Below, in pieces: positions 15,631 through 22,469 of a DNA stretch of 22,469 nucleotides (its first letter is position 1; each line of letters opens with the position of its first letter). Position numbers and translations under genes: made by a program. Source of the stretch: Lachnospiraceae bacterium UBA1201 (lineage in GTDB: Bacteria; Bacillota; Clostridia; Lachnospirales; Lachnospiraceae); assembly GCA_002309675.1 (NCBI GenBank), contig DBXX01000112.1:25913-48381 (forward strand), in the 5' to 3' direction. A model generated the notes under the pieces. That model was given only the letters and a program-made list of their open reading frames with translations. It was not told the origin of the DNA and ran no database searches.

Positions 15631-15658
15631 AAAAAAAGCAGGAGATTATCTCCTGCTT
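15631..15658 (-). terminator. Intrinsic terminator of the tRNA-Leu pair
   Basis: On the minus strand, AAGCAGGAGAT (15658-15648) pairs with ATCTCCTGCTT (15646-15636) around one central base, and a run of seven T (15637-15631) follows. It lies 7 bases past the 3' end of the second tRNA. Confidence 0.93.
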
Positions 15659-15664
15659 AGATCG

Positions 15665-15748
15665 TGCAGTTGACGGGACTTGAACCCGTACCCAAGTACA
15701 TGGACATGAACCTGAATCATGCGCGTATGCCAATTCCGCCACAACTGC
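15665..15748 (-). tRNA. tRNA-Leu (anticodon CAG)
   Basis: The 84-base gene has acceptor GCAGTTG (15748-15742) pairing with CAACTGC (15672-15666) and discriminator A. The anticodon loop TTCAGGT between CATGA and TCATG gives CAG, which reads CUG. The long variable arm is typical of class II leucine tRNAs, and the T-arm is ACGGG-TTCAAGT-CCCGT. No CCA is encoded. It is the second tRNA of a two-gene unit. Confidence 0.96.
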
Positions 15749-15770
15749 GACTTATTAAGAAAAAAACAAG

Positions 15771-15854
15771 TGCGGGAAAAGGGACTTGAACCCTCACGAT
15801 AATACTATCACTAGATCCTTAGTCTAGCCTGTCTGCCAATTCCAGCATCCCCGC
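15771..15854 (-). tRNA. tRNA-Leu (anticodon AAG)
   Basis: The 84-base gene has acceptor GCGGGGA (15854-15848) pairing with TTCCCGC (15778-15772), with one G-U, and discriminator A. The anticodon stem CTAGA/TCTAG encloses the loop CTAAGGA, so the anticodon is AAG. The variable arm forms GATA/TATC, and the T-arm is GAGGG-TTCAAGT-CCCTT. No CCA is encoded. An A at position 34 would need deamination to inosine to read several CUN codons. It lies 22 bases upstream of tRNA-Leu(CAG) and shares its promoter. Confidence 0.95.
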
Positions 15855-15908
15855 ACGTATTTATATTCTGTTGAGCGTTTGAGCATGTCGAACGCGTCAA
15901 CGAAATGC

Positions 15909-15957
15909 ATTATAGCATAAGGACGGACGGAATGCAACACTTTTTTTCAAATTTTTT
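15909..15957 (-). promoter_or_regulatory. Predicted strong promoter of the tRNA-Leu pair, with an UP-like A-tract
   Basis: On the minus strand, TTGCAT (15937-15932) and a perfect TATAAT (15914-15909) are 17 bases apart. Directly upstream of the -35 lie two A-tracts (six A at 15957-15952, seven at 15947-15941), like an UP element of stable RNA promoters. The predicted start is near 15902, 48 bases before the first tRNA. Confidence 0.85.
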
Positions 15958-16015
15958 ACACGCTTTGAAAGTCGTGATGAGACATAGGAAAATCGGATCG
16001 GCCGACAGATCATTC

Positions 16016-16044
16016 TTTACGGTGGAGCGTTTTTGTGGTATGAT
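16016..16044 (+). promoter_or_regulatory. Predicted sigma-A promoter of the lipoprotein/J-TPR/Hsp70 unit
   Basis: TTTACG (16016-16021) and TATGAT (16039-16044) are 17 bases apart. The leader (about 16052-16113) can form a bulged hairpin from CAGAT-GCCC and GGGC...ATCTG. No CIRCE (HrcA) inverted repeat is visible, so heat control of the downstream Hsp70 is not indicated. Confidence 0.65.
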
Positions 16045-16113
16045 ATAAGTTGAGTGCAGATGCCCTGAAAACGGGCGTGGATCTGTGCGTGAATCTATAA
16101 CCAAGGAGTGTGG

Positions 16114-17493
16114 ATGGTGACAGGAAACCGGAAAAGAGCGAAACGTAGGCCAATGCTGCAAACACGGCTTTTGCAGGTGTTCTTGCTTTGCGCTTTTCTC
16201 TGTCTGTATGCCTGCGGGAGATCCGATCTGAAGGATACGACCGAAGAGAGTATGTCAGAGGCGACATTGCCGGTCGAGAATGAATCTGCGACGACGAAAC
16301 CGACGGAAGTGATCACCGAGCCGGCGACCGTGAAACCGACGGAAATCCCTACGACGGCGAAATCGACGGAACCGCCGACAACAGCAAAACCGACGGAACC
16401 ACATACGGAACCGCCCACAGAGCCTCCAACCGAACCGCCGACCGAACCGCCGACGGAGCCGCCGACCGAAGCTCCGACCGAGCCGCAGACTTTCCCGGAC
16501 GGATCCCTTAGGGCGTATATTAAGAAATATAGGGAAACTCCGTTTACTTCCTACGAAGCGGAACTTCATATCAATAAAGACGGTCTGGACAGCATTCTGT
16601 CCCAATTCCTCTCGGAGAGTGCGAGAAAAACGATCCTGGGTTTTCTGGCAGATGATTCTGCCGGCATCCACATGAGCGGAAAACTCCCGAATCCCGCCGT
16701 GAGTGAAAGCGCCCGCCTGATCAGCGGCACGGTATCGATGAAGATCAAACGCTTCGGCATTTCAACGAGCCTCGAGATCTGCAAATGGGAGTTCCGCGGA
16801 AACCGTTTTGCGAGTCTGGATTATTCCGGACTGATGCGTCTGTTGTCTTTGGCGTTCCTGGGTGAAGAAAAACGGGATACATTTTTGAAAGATAAGTTTG
16901 GAGATGCGATCTTACCGTATTTGGAGACGCCTTATGAAATAAGTGCCGATCTGGGTAAGGATCCATTTGCGAATACATTGGCCACGGCATCGGAAGTATG
17001 GGAGAGAGAAGAGTATTTCCTGCTGGAGATGCTGGATAAGACGCGCTACCCGGCACGCTCGTTTTCGAACGGGGAACTGACGGTCGCACTGAATAAAGAC
17101 ACGTTGTACCTGTTTGTCGAGAGCATAGCGACCTGGGCGCAGGAAGCGGATATGTATCGGCTGGCAGAGGATCGGATCGCCCTGGATGAAGCATTGGCTT
17201 TGGACATTTCCGCGTGGGAGGAATTCGACGGATCCGAGTTGCTCAGCCAGTTGTGGGGACCTTACGTACAAACCGAAGAAAAACAGGATGCGAAGAAGAT
17301 CGGAAAGGAATGGGCGGATGCGCTGGCCGAGGCGAAGGCTGAAGTAACGTCTGATCCGAAAGCGGCGCGCGAAGCATTTACCGCATTTGCCGCAGGACTG
17401 GGACTTCCCGAATTTGAGATCGATTTTTATGACGACCGGATCGAGCTTCGCGGTGTGACGGGGCAGGGCAGTTTGGAACTGACGATCCGATGA
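16114..17493 (+). CDS. Predicted lipoprotein with Thr-Glu-Pro-Pro spacer, function unknown
   Basis: The 459-residue product has a basic N-terminus, a hydrophobic stretch (about 19-31) and a lipobox LYAC with the lipidated cysteine at C34, so it should be anchored on the outside of the membrane. Residues about 38-126 are Thr/Glu/Pro-rich and end in tandem TEPP units, typical of a flexible wall-spanning spacer. The remaining 330 residues are a mixed alpha/beta region with no cysteine and no motif I recognise. I chose ATG 16114, five bases after AAGGAG (16103-16108); the GTG at 16108 overlaps that site. The stop lies 26 bases before the J-like/TPR gene, with no promoter or terminator between, so the three genes probably share a transcript. 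It could be a sensor, a substrate or an unrelated passenger of the chaperone pair. Confidence 0.85.
   Translation: MVTGNRKRAKRRPMLQTRLLQVFLLCAFLCLYACGRSDLKDTTEESMSEATLPVENESATTKPTEVITEPATVKPTEIPTTAKSTEPPTTAKPTEPHTEPPTEPPTEPPTEPPTEPPTEAPTEPQTFPDGSLRAYIKKYRETPFTSYEAELHINKDGLDSILSQFLSESARKTILGFLADDSAGIHMSGKLPNPAVSESARLISGTVSMKIKRFGISTSLEICKWEFRGNRFASLDYSGLMRLLSLAFLGEEKRDTFLKDKFGDAILPYLETPYEISADLGKDPFANTLATASEVWEREEYFLLEMLDKTRYPARSFSNGELTVALNKDTLYLFVESIATWAQEADMYRLAEDRIALDEALALDISAWEEFDGSELLSQLWGPYVQTEEKQDAKKIGKEWADALAEAKAEVTSDPKAAREAFTAFAAGLGLPEFEIDFYDDRIELRGVTGQGSLELTIR
16390..16490 (+). repeat. Tandem TEPP-coding repeats
   Basis: A 12-base unit of the type ACCGAACCGCCG recurs about seven times with synonymous changes (GAA/GAG, CCG/CCC/CCT/CCA) and encodes TEPP units. 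The synonymous variation suggests selection for the peptide and an older expansion rather than fresh slippage. Confidence 0.85.
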
Positions 17494-17519
17494 TAATATA
17501 GAGTATGGAGGAAACAAGG

Positions 17520-20500
17520 ATGGATATTTGGGCAATATTAGGCTTAGAAGGAAAGACCGAAGATAAAGATGCGATCCAGGAAGCCTATATGGAGCAGCTG
17601 ATGCATGTGAATCCGGAGGATGATCCGGAGGGCTTTCAGAAGCTTCGTGCGGCGTTTGAGGAGGCTATGAAGATCGCGGACGGTAAGGGCAGCGAAGAGC
17701 AGGAAGAACAGTTCGACGACACCGAAGAAGGTCGTTTTATGAGGGATCTGGACGCGGTATTCAAGGATTTCCAAAAGAGAATCGATCCCGAAAACTGGCG
17801 GGAACTGATGGAACGGGATGTAGTGGTACGCCTGGATACGAAAGAAACGATTCGTGAGAAGGTCCTTTCTTATTTGATGCGGCATTACCTGATCCCACAT
17901 AATGTATGGCAGGTGATCGTGGAAACATTTTCCGTCGATGAGAAGATCGATGAGCTTTCCGAGCAGTTCCCGCGCGATTTCCTTGAATATTGCGTGAATA
18001 ACGCGCACTATGATGATGCGCTCGATTATACAAGATTTGAAGAGACCGGCGATCTCCCGTACGATAAGTATATCGATATGGCTCTGCATCTGCACCGTTC
18101 CATGAATAATCCGGATATCGGTGATCTGGAACCGCAGTTTGAAGAGTTGTTTTCGCTGGGACTGACACATCCGTTCGGTCTGATCGAGCACGTGCGTTAT
18201 CTGGTCTTGAAAAAGGAGTTCGACCGCGCGAAGTTCGAGGCGGAGCCGATCATCGAAGAATATGAAGATATGAGCATTGCCCGTATCATGATGGCAGAGA
18301 TCCATTCCCGTTCGGAGGACTATGCGACCGCACGCGAGTGGTATGAGAAGACGCTTGAGATCGCTCCGGATTTCTATTCGGCGAAACTGGGGCTGGCGGA
18401 ATGTATCATGCATGAGGGTGACTACGCCGACGCTAAGAAGAGGTTTAAGGACCTGCTCGCCGTCAACCGTTTTGATACATATGTGCATGCTTTGCTTACG
18501 CAGTGTAACGAAAAACTGATCGAAGATATGCGGGCGAAGTTTGAAGCAGATCCGTCGGATACGGCCAATGATATCGAGCTGATCTGGAGCCTCTATCAGA
18601 ACTATTTGTTTGACGATGCGTTAAAGGTCCTCGCTGAGATGCCGGTGCCGACCGATGCGATGATCATGGACTACCATTATCTGTACGGCCGCGTGCTCCT
18701 TCAGAAGGATGAATACCAAAAAGCTGCGGATAATTTCCTGGCATGGATCAAGGATTATGAGATCCATAAGGACGACGATGCCCCGAAGGAAGTGATGGAC
18801 CGTAACCACGATCGTCGCGCATTGTCCTATTATTTCGTTGCCGAATGCGACCTCGAGACCGACGAGAAGTTCGGAAATCCGATCGCTTTGGAACGGGCGC
18901 TCGAATACAATGAGATCGCGATCAAAAACACGGCGCTGATCGAGCGGGACGATGATTCCGGTATGTGTTATACCCAGCGGTCCATGATCCTCAACCGCAT
19001 GAAGCAGTTCGAGGAAGCGGTCGACTATGCCGAAAAGGCGGTCAATGTCGAACAGAATAACTACGACGCATATCTGCAGATGGGTTATGCCCTGCAGGCC
19101 ATGCATCAATATAAAGACGCGATTCGTGCATATTCCGACGCGATCTATTATTGCCCGTATTATGTAAGACCTTATATCGATCTGATGTCGCTGTATGAAG
19201 AGGTCGATGCTTACGAGGCGATGGAGGATGTGCTTAATGACTTCCTGAAGAGAGAAGTTCCGAGTACGTGGATCAAGGTTTATCAGTCTAAGATCCTGCG
19301 TAGGAAAAAAGACCTCAACGGCGCGCTTGCGATCATCGACCAGGCTGTGTCGGACATGGAGGACGAAGAGAAGAACGATGTTCAGAAGAAAGACCAGGTA
19401 TACCATGAGAAGGCACTCGTACATTATTACCGCGACGAGTACGATGACGCACTGAAGGCCCTGGAGAAAGCCCGCGAATTGAAACCGGAATCGCCGAGAT
19501 ACTTCTTCTTCACGGGTAATGTCTACTTTGAAAAGCGTGAGTATGAGAACGCCATCCGGTTCTTCGAGATCTCCAGAGACATGGATAAGGAGAACGTGAA
19601 TCCGCTGTTCCGTCTTTCTGCTTGCGCGCGTGAAATGCGTCAGTACGATAAAGCGAAGGCTTACCTGGAAGAGATCCGCAAGATCGCTCCAGATCATTAC
19701 ATGCTCCACGGAAATCTCGGTGAGGTCCTGGAGGACAGCGGGGATTATGAAGGCGCATTGGCCGAATACAGTCTGCAGATGGATGTTGATCCGACTTCTT
19801 ACTATGCGATCTCGCGCGGCCTGATGAACTTCCGCCTGGGCTTCGAGCAGGAAGCGGCGGACGATTTCCAGCAGGCGTGCGACTTGGATCCGGGAAATGG
19901 ATATGCATATTACAACCGTGCGCGTATCTACATGGCGTCGAACCATCTGGAAGAGGCGATCAGCCTCCTGAAGAAGGCGATCCTGGTATCGGAAGACCAC
20001 GTTCCGAAGATCTTCTACCGTTATCTGGCGCGCTGCTACAGCCGTCTCCATGATATGGATCAGTTGGAAAATACGGTGTATGAGGCAAAACGTCTGGGAC
20101 TTATCGACGATGAGACCGTAGCCGATACGTTGCTGGAGGCCTACACGACTGCAGGCTACCCGGATCGGGCGGAGAAACTGCTGAAGAACGCGCCGGACAT
20201 CTACTACAACACCTGCGTGAAGGCGATCCTGAAGAAGCAGAATCTGATGCTTCTGGAGATGAGTCTGGTGAAGGAATACAAGAAAAACGGAGGCGGCTAT
20301 CGTGCGTATGCACGTGTGCTCATGCTCCGCGGCAAATATAAGCAGGCGGCAGCGGTTTGGGAAGAATTCCATAAGGAGTATCGCTCCGGCAATACATTGC
20401 CCCTGGCTTATTGCTACAAGAAGATCGGCGCAGAGGCGAAGATGGATGAAGTGCTGCGTGTATTGGAACAAAACGAGAAGAAGAACCTGAATGACTATCA

Positions 20501-20768
20501 GGGACGCAAGCATGCATTCTTCCAGCTCGCGATGTGCAGTTATCTGCGCGGAAATTATTCAAAGACACAGGAATATCTCGAGGAGATGAAAAACGCGGCG
20601 ATCTGTGATTTCTGCAGAGAGTCAGGCTGTTACGAGGTCGACCTGGTAGAAGCGCTTCTGGCTCAGGCCCGTAAGGATAAAGCCGGCGCAACATTACATT
20701 ATGCAAAAGCATTTGAGAGCTGCAAGAACGATTTCGCCGTTTTTGCGGGACTCGGAGGTAAATTATGA
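17520..20768 (+). CDS. J-like domain and multi-TPR protein, probable partner of the adjacent Hsp70
   Basis: The 1082-residue cytosolic-looking protein has no signal or membrane segment. Residues 1 to about 52 resemble a J domain of the kind found with Hsp70 proteins (WAILGLEGKTEDKDAIQEAY), ending in DPEGFQKLRAAFEEA. The loop that should carry HPD reads HVNPEDDPE (29-37), so the triad is replaced. From about 250 almost to the end the protein is built of TPR units, of which I can see roughly twelve or more, e.g. DYATAREWYEKTLEIAPD and EYENAIRFFEISRDMDKE. A cysteine group C1029-x2-C1032-x4-C1037 stands near the C-terminus. The start is ATG 17520, eight bases after GGAGG (17507-17511); ATG 17505 overlaps that site and lacks one of its own. 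The stop overlaps the Hsp70 start (ATGA), so translation is coupled. A co-chaperone role is inferred from the J-like fold and the neighbour. Confidence 0.88.
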   Translation: MDIWAILGLEGKTEDKDAIQEAYMEQLMHVNPEDDPEGFQKLRAAFEEAMKIADGKGSEEQEEQFDDTEEGRFMRDLDAVFKDFQKRIDPENWRELMERDVVVRLDTKETIREKVLSYLMRHYLIPHNVWQVIVETFSVDEKIDELSEQFPRDFLEYCVNNAHYDDALDYTRFEETGDLPYDKYIDMALHLHRSMNNPDIGDLEPQFEELFSLGLTHPFGLIEHVRYLVLKKEFDRAKFEAEPIIEEYEDMSIARIMMAEIHSRSEDYATAREWYEKTLEIAPDFYSAKLGLAECIMHEGDYADAKKRFKDLLAVNRFDTYVHALLTQCNEKLIEDMRAKFEADPSDTANDIELIWSLYQNYLFDDALKVLAEMPVPTDAMIMDYHYLYGRVLLQKDEYQKAADNFLAWIKDYEIHKDDDAPKEVMDRNHDRRALSYYFVAECDLETDEKFGNPIALERALEYNEIAIKNTALIERDDDSGMCYTQRSMILNRMKQFEEAVDYAEKAVNVEQNNYDAYLQMGYALQAMHQYKDAIRAYSDAIYYCPYYVRPYIDLMSLYEEVDAYEAMEDVLNDFLKREVPSTWIKVYQSKILRRKKDLNGALAIIDQAVSDMEDEEKNDVQKKDQVYHEKALVHYYRDEYDDALKALEKARELKPESPRYFFFTGNVYFEKREYENAIRFFEISRDMDKENVNPLFRLSACAREMRQYDKAKAYLEEIRKIAPDHYMLHGNLGEVLEDSGDYEGALAEYSLQMDVDPTSYYAISRGLMNFRLGFEQEAADDFQQACDLDPGNGYAYYNRARIYMASNHLEEAISLLKKAILVSEDHVPKIFYRYLARCYSRLHDMDQLENTVYEAKRLGLIDDETVADTLLEAYTTAGYPDRAEKLLKNAPDIYYNTCVKAILKKQNLMLLEMSLVKEYKKNGGGYRAYARVLMLRGKYKQAAAVWEEFHKEYRSGNTLPLAYCYKKIGAEAKMDEVLRVLEQNEKKNLNDYQGRKHAFFQLAMCSYLRGNYSKTQEYLEEMKNAAICDFCRESGCYEVDLVEALLAQARKDKAGATLHYAKAFESCKNDFAVFAGLGGKL

Positions 20769-22468
20769 TTTTAGGAATTGATTTAGGCACTACGAATTCG
20801 TTGGTGGCCTACTATACGGAGACCGGCCCGAAGATCATCCCGAACCGCCTGGGGGAGAGTCTGACCCCCTCGGTGGTGAGTGTGGATGAGGAGGGCAATG
20901 TATTTATCGGAAAGACGGCGCTGGAGCGTAAGGCTTTGCATCCGCTGGATACGGCAGAGGTCTTCAAGCGCAGCATGGGAACGACGAAGGAATATGTTCT
21001 GGCGGGAAAGAAATATACATCGGAAGACCTGTCTTCGTTTATCCTGCGTTCCCTGAAGGAGGACGCGGAAGTCTTCCTGGGGCAGCCGGTGGAAGAGGCT
21101 GTGATCAGTGTTCCTGCGTACTTCAACGATGCGCAGCGTCGTGCGACGAAGCGTGCCGGAGAACTGGCCGGACTGAAGGTCGAGCGTATGATCAGTGAGC
21201 CGACAGCAGCCGCGATCTCTTACGGCCTGCATGAGAAGGCAGAAAAGACCCGTTTCCTCGTATTTGACTTAGGCGGCGGTACATTTGACGTATCCATTCT
21301 GGAAAAATACAAAAGCGTGATGCAGGTTCGCGCGGTCGCAGGAGATAACTTCCTGGGCGGCGAGGATTTCACCACGATCTTATATCACATTTTCCTCAAT
21401 AAGTGCAAACTGGATGAGAAGGAACTCGATGCAAAGACCTTGCTTCATATCCGCAGACAGGCGGAGATCGCAAAGAAGGAGTTTTCCGACGGACGCGAGG
21501 TCACGATGAAGGCGAAAGTCGGCGACGAAGTTTTGGAATGTAAGATCACCGAGGATGAATATGAGAAGAACTGCCAGCTTCTGCTGGCGCAGCTTCGCCG
21601 TCCGATCGAACGCAGCCTGAAGGATGCGAATATCAAACTTTCCGAGATCAGCGAGGTCGTTTTGGTCGGCGGTGCTACAAAGATGAGCATTGTCCGTAAG
21701 TTCGTGACGAAGCTGTTCGGCCGATTCCCGAACGTGTCGCTGAACCCGGATGAGGTCGTTGCCCTCGGCGCTGCCATTCAGGGCGCCATGAAGGAACGTA
21801 ATGAGGCGATCCGTGAGATCGTTATGACGGATGTATGCCCGTTCACGCTGGGCACCGACGTTGTGGTCGGCCGTGAGGGCGGCTATATGGAGGCGGGACA
21901 TTTCTTTCCGATCATCGAGCGAAATACCGTTATTCCCGTATCGCGTACCGAGCGCCTGTATACGGCTAGCGACATGCAGCGTGTCATTCGTGTGGAGATC
22001 CTGCAGGGCGAGAGCCGCTTCTCCAAGAATAATATGAAACTCGGCGAAGTGGAGGTGCCGGTTCCGCGTAAGAAGGCCGGCGAGGAAGCAATCGACATCA
22101 CATATACTTACGACATCAACAGTATCCTGGAGGTCGTGGTAAAGGTCGTATCCACCGGAGAGACGAAGCGTATCGTTCTGAAGAAGGATGATGTGACGAT
22201 GACGGACGAGGAGATCGATGCACGCTTCGAGGAACTGGCTTCCCTGAAGATCCACCCCCGCGAAGAGGAGGAAAACAAACTTCTGTTGTTCCGCGGTGAG
22301 CGACTTTACGAAGAGAGCATCGGGGATGCGAGAAGACTCATTGACCACGAATTGCAACGCTTCGAAGAAGTCCTGGATAAACAGGATCGCACGAAGATCG
22401 ACAAAGCCCGCGAAGACTTCCGCGAGTTTTTGGACAGCATGGAAGACCAAAAATGGGACGGCGAATGA
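20765..22468 (+). CDS. hscC: HscC-type Hsp70 chaperone
   Basis: ATP-driven Hsp70 of 567 residues, complete in the window and closer in length to E. coli HscC (about 556) than to DnaK (about 610-640). The nucleotide-binding domain has GIDLGTTNS (4-12), FKRSMGT, SVPAYFNDAQR, EPTAAAISYG and DLGGGTFDVS (about 168). The substrate-binding domain starts near residue 356 (CPFTLGTDVVVG) and has the HscC-like stretches IIERNTVIPVSRTERLYT, EILQGESR and TYTYDINSILEV. A short helical lid fills about 480-567. The start ATG 20765 shares four bases with the upstream stop and follows GGAGG (20754-20758). No grpE, dnaJ or hrcA is in the window. The pairing with a J-like protein recalls E. coli HscC and its J partners DjlB/DjlC. 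It is almost certainly not the housekeeping DnaK. Confidence 0.92.
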   Translation: MILGIDLGTTNSLVAYYTETGPKIIPNRLGESLTPSVVSVDEEGNVFIGKTALERKALHPLDTAEVFKRSMGTTKEYVLAGKKYTSEDLSSFILRSLKEDAEVFLGQPVEEAVISVPAYFNDAQRRATKRAGELAGLKVERMISEPTAAAISYGLHEKAEKTRFLVFDLGGGTFDVSILEKYKSVMQVRAVAGDNFLGGEDFTTILYHIFLNKCKLDEKELDAKTLLHIRRQAEIAKKEFSDGREVTMKAKVGDEVLECKITEDEYEKNCQLLLAQLRRPIERSLKDANIKLSEISEVVLVGGATKMSIVRKFVTKLFGRFPNVSLNPDEVVALGAAIQGAMKERNEAIREIVMTDVCPFTLGTDVVVGREGGYMEAGHFFPIIERNTVIPVSRTERLYTASDMQRVIRVEILQGESRFSKNNMKLGEVEVPVPRKKAGEEAIDITYTYDINSILEVVVKVVSTGETKRIVLKKDDVTMTDEEIDARFEELASLKIHPREEEENKLLLFRGERLYEESIGDARRLIDHELQRFEEVLDKQDRTKIDKAREDFREFLDSMEDQKWDGE

Positions 22469-22469
22469 T

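Noticed and set aside
15524..15742. 72-codon minus-strand frame beginning MAELAYAHDSGS
   Set aside because: It is a reading of the tRNA-Leu(CAG) gene and its terminator. Peptides of this type are a well-known false prediction from tRNA sequence.
16255..16671. Arg/Phe-rich minus-strand frame opposite the lipoprotein
   Set aside because: The low-complexity RRF pattern is the reverse complement of the TEPP repeat codons.
18621..20513. 630-codon open frame on the minus strand across the TPR gene
   Set aside because: It lies fully opposite a gene with clear TPR repeats. Its sequence is a mirror of Glu/Asp/Lys-rich codons and has no domain or ribosome binding site that I recognise.
1..22469. Mobile elements, prophage genes, CRISPR array or defence island
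   Set aside because: No transposase, integrase, phage or Cas-like product, no regularly spaced repeats and no target-site duplications. AddAB is a core repair enzyme here, not an accessory defence system.

Overview
The window is a stretch of core chromosome from a low-to-mid GC Gram-positive bacterium, most likely a clostridium of the Lachnospiraceae type. The grounds are established family patterns: a cytidylate kinase / IspH / four-domain S1 cluster, AddAB instead of RecBCD, an RNase P RNA next to recA, RNase Y next to recA, strong AGGAGG-type ribosome binding sites, TTG starts on two genes, and tRNA genes without an encoded CCA. I see no insertion sequence, integrase, phage gene or CRISPR array. 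Species-level placement is not possible from the sequence alone.

Layout. Bases 1-21 are the 3' end of a tRNA. 62-4068 (+) is an operon of a flavoprotein fused to cytidylate kinase, ispH, and rpsA, closed by a strong terminator. A convergent small membrane protein gene (DUF1294 type, 4239-4508, -) has its own terminator, a sigma-A promoter and a long structured leader. 4903-12200 (+) holds addB and addA, the two subunits of the ATP-dependent recombination nuclease. RNase P RNA (about 12242-12590) follows from its own promoter and runs straight into recA (12611-13627) with no visible terminator or second promoter between them. After a large hairpin terminator, rny (RNase Y, 13927-15519) is read from its own promoter through a structured leader. 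Two leucine tRNAs lie on the minus strand (15665-15854), their terminator facing that of rny. The last block (16114-22468, +) is a promoter-led three-gene unit: a lipoprotein with a Thr-Glu-Pro-Pro spacer, a 1082-residue protein with a J-like N-terminus and many TPR repeats, and an HscC-type Hsp70.

How the genes work together. AddAB processes double-strand ends and loads RecA, so 4903-13627 is a repair block interrupted by rnpB. RNase P, RNase Y and the leucine tRNAs form an RNA-processing neighbourhood. The most interesting part is the last block: the J-like/TPR protein and the Hsp70 overlap by four bases and are probably a dedicated chaperone pair, related in principle to E. coli HscC with DjlB/DjlC. 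Its J-like domain lacks the canonical HPD triad, and the upstream lipoprotein could tie it to the cell envelope. Other points of interest are the kinase fusion that keeps an internal ribosome binding site, the promoter buried in ispH, the riboswitch-like leader of the DUF1294 gene, the rnpB-recA read-through arrangement, the self-occluding ribosome binding site of rny, and a tRNA-Leu with an A34 anticodon.
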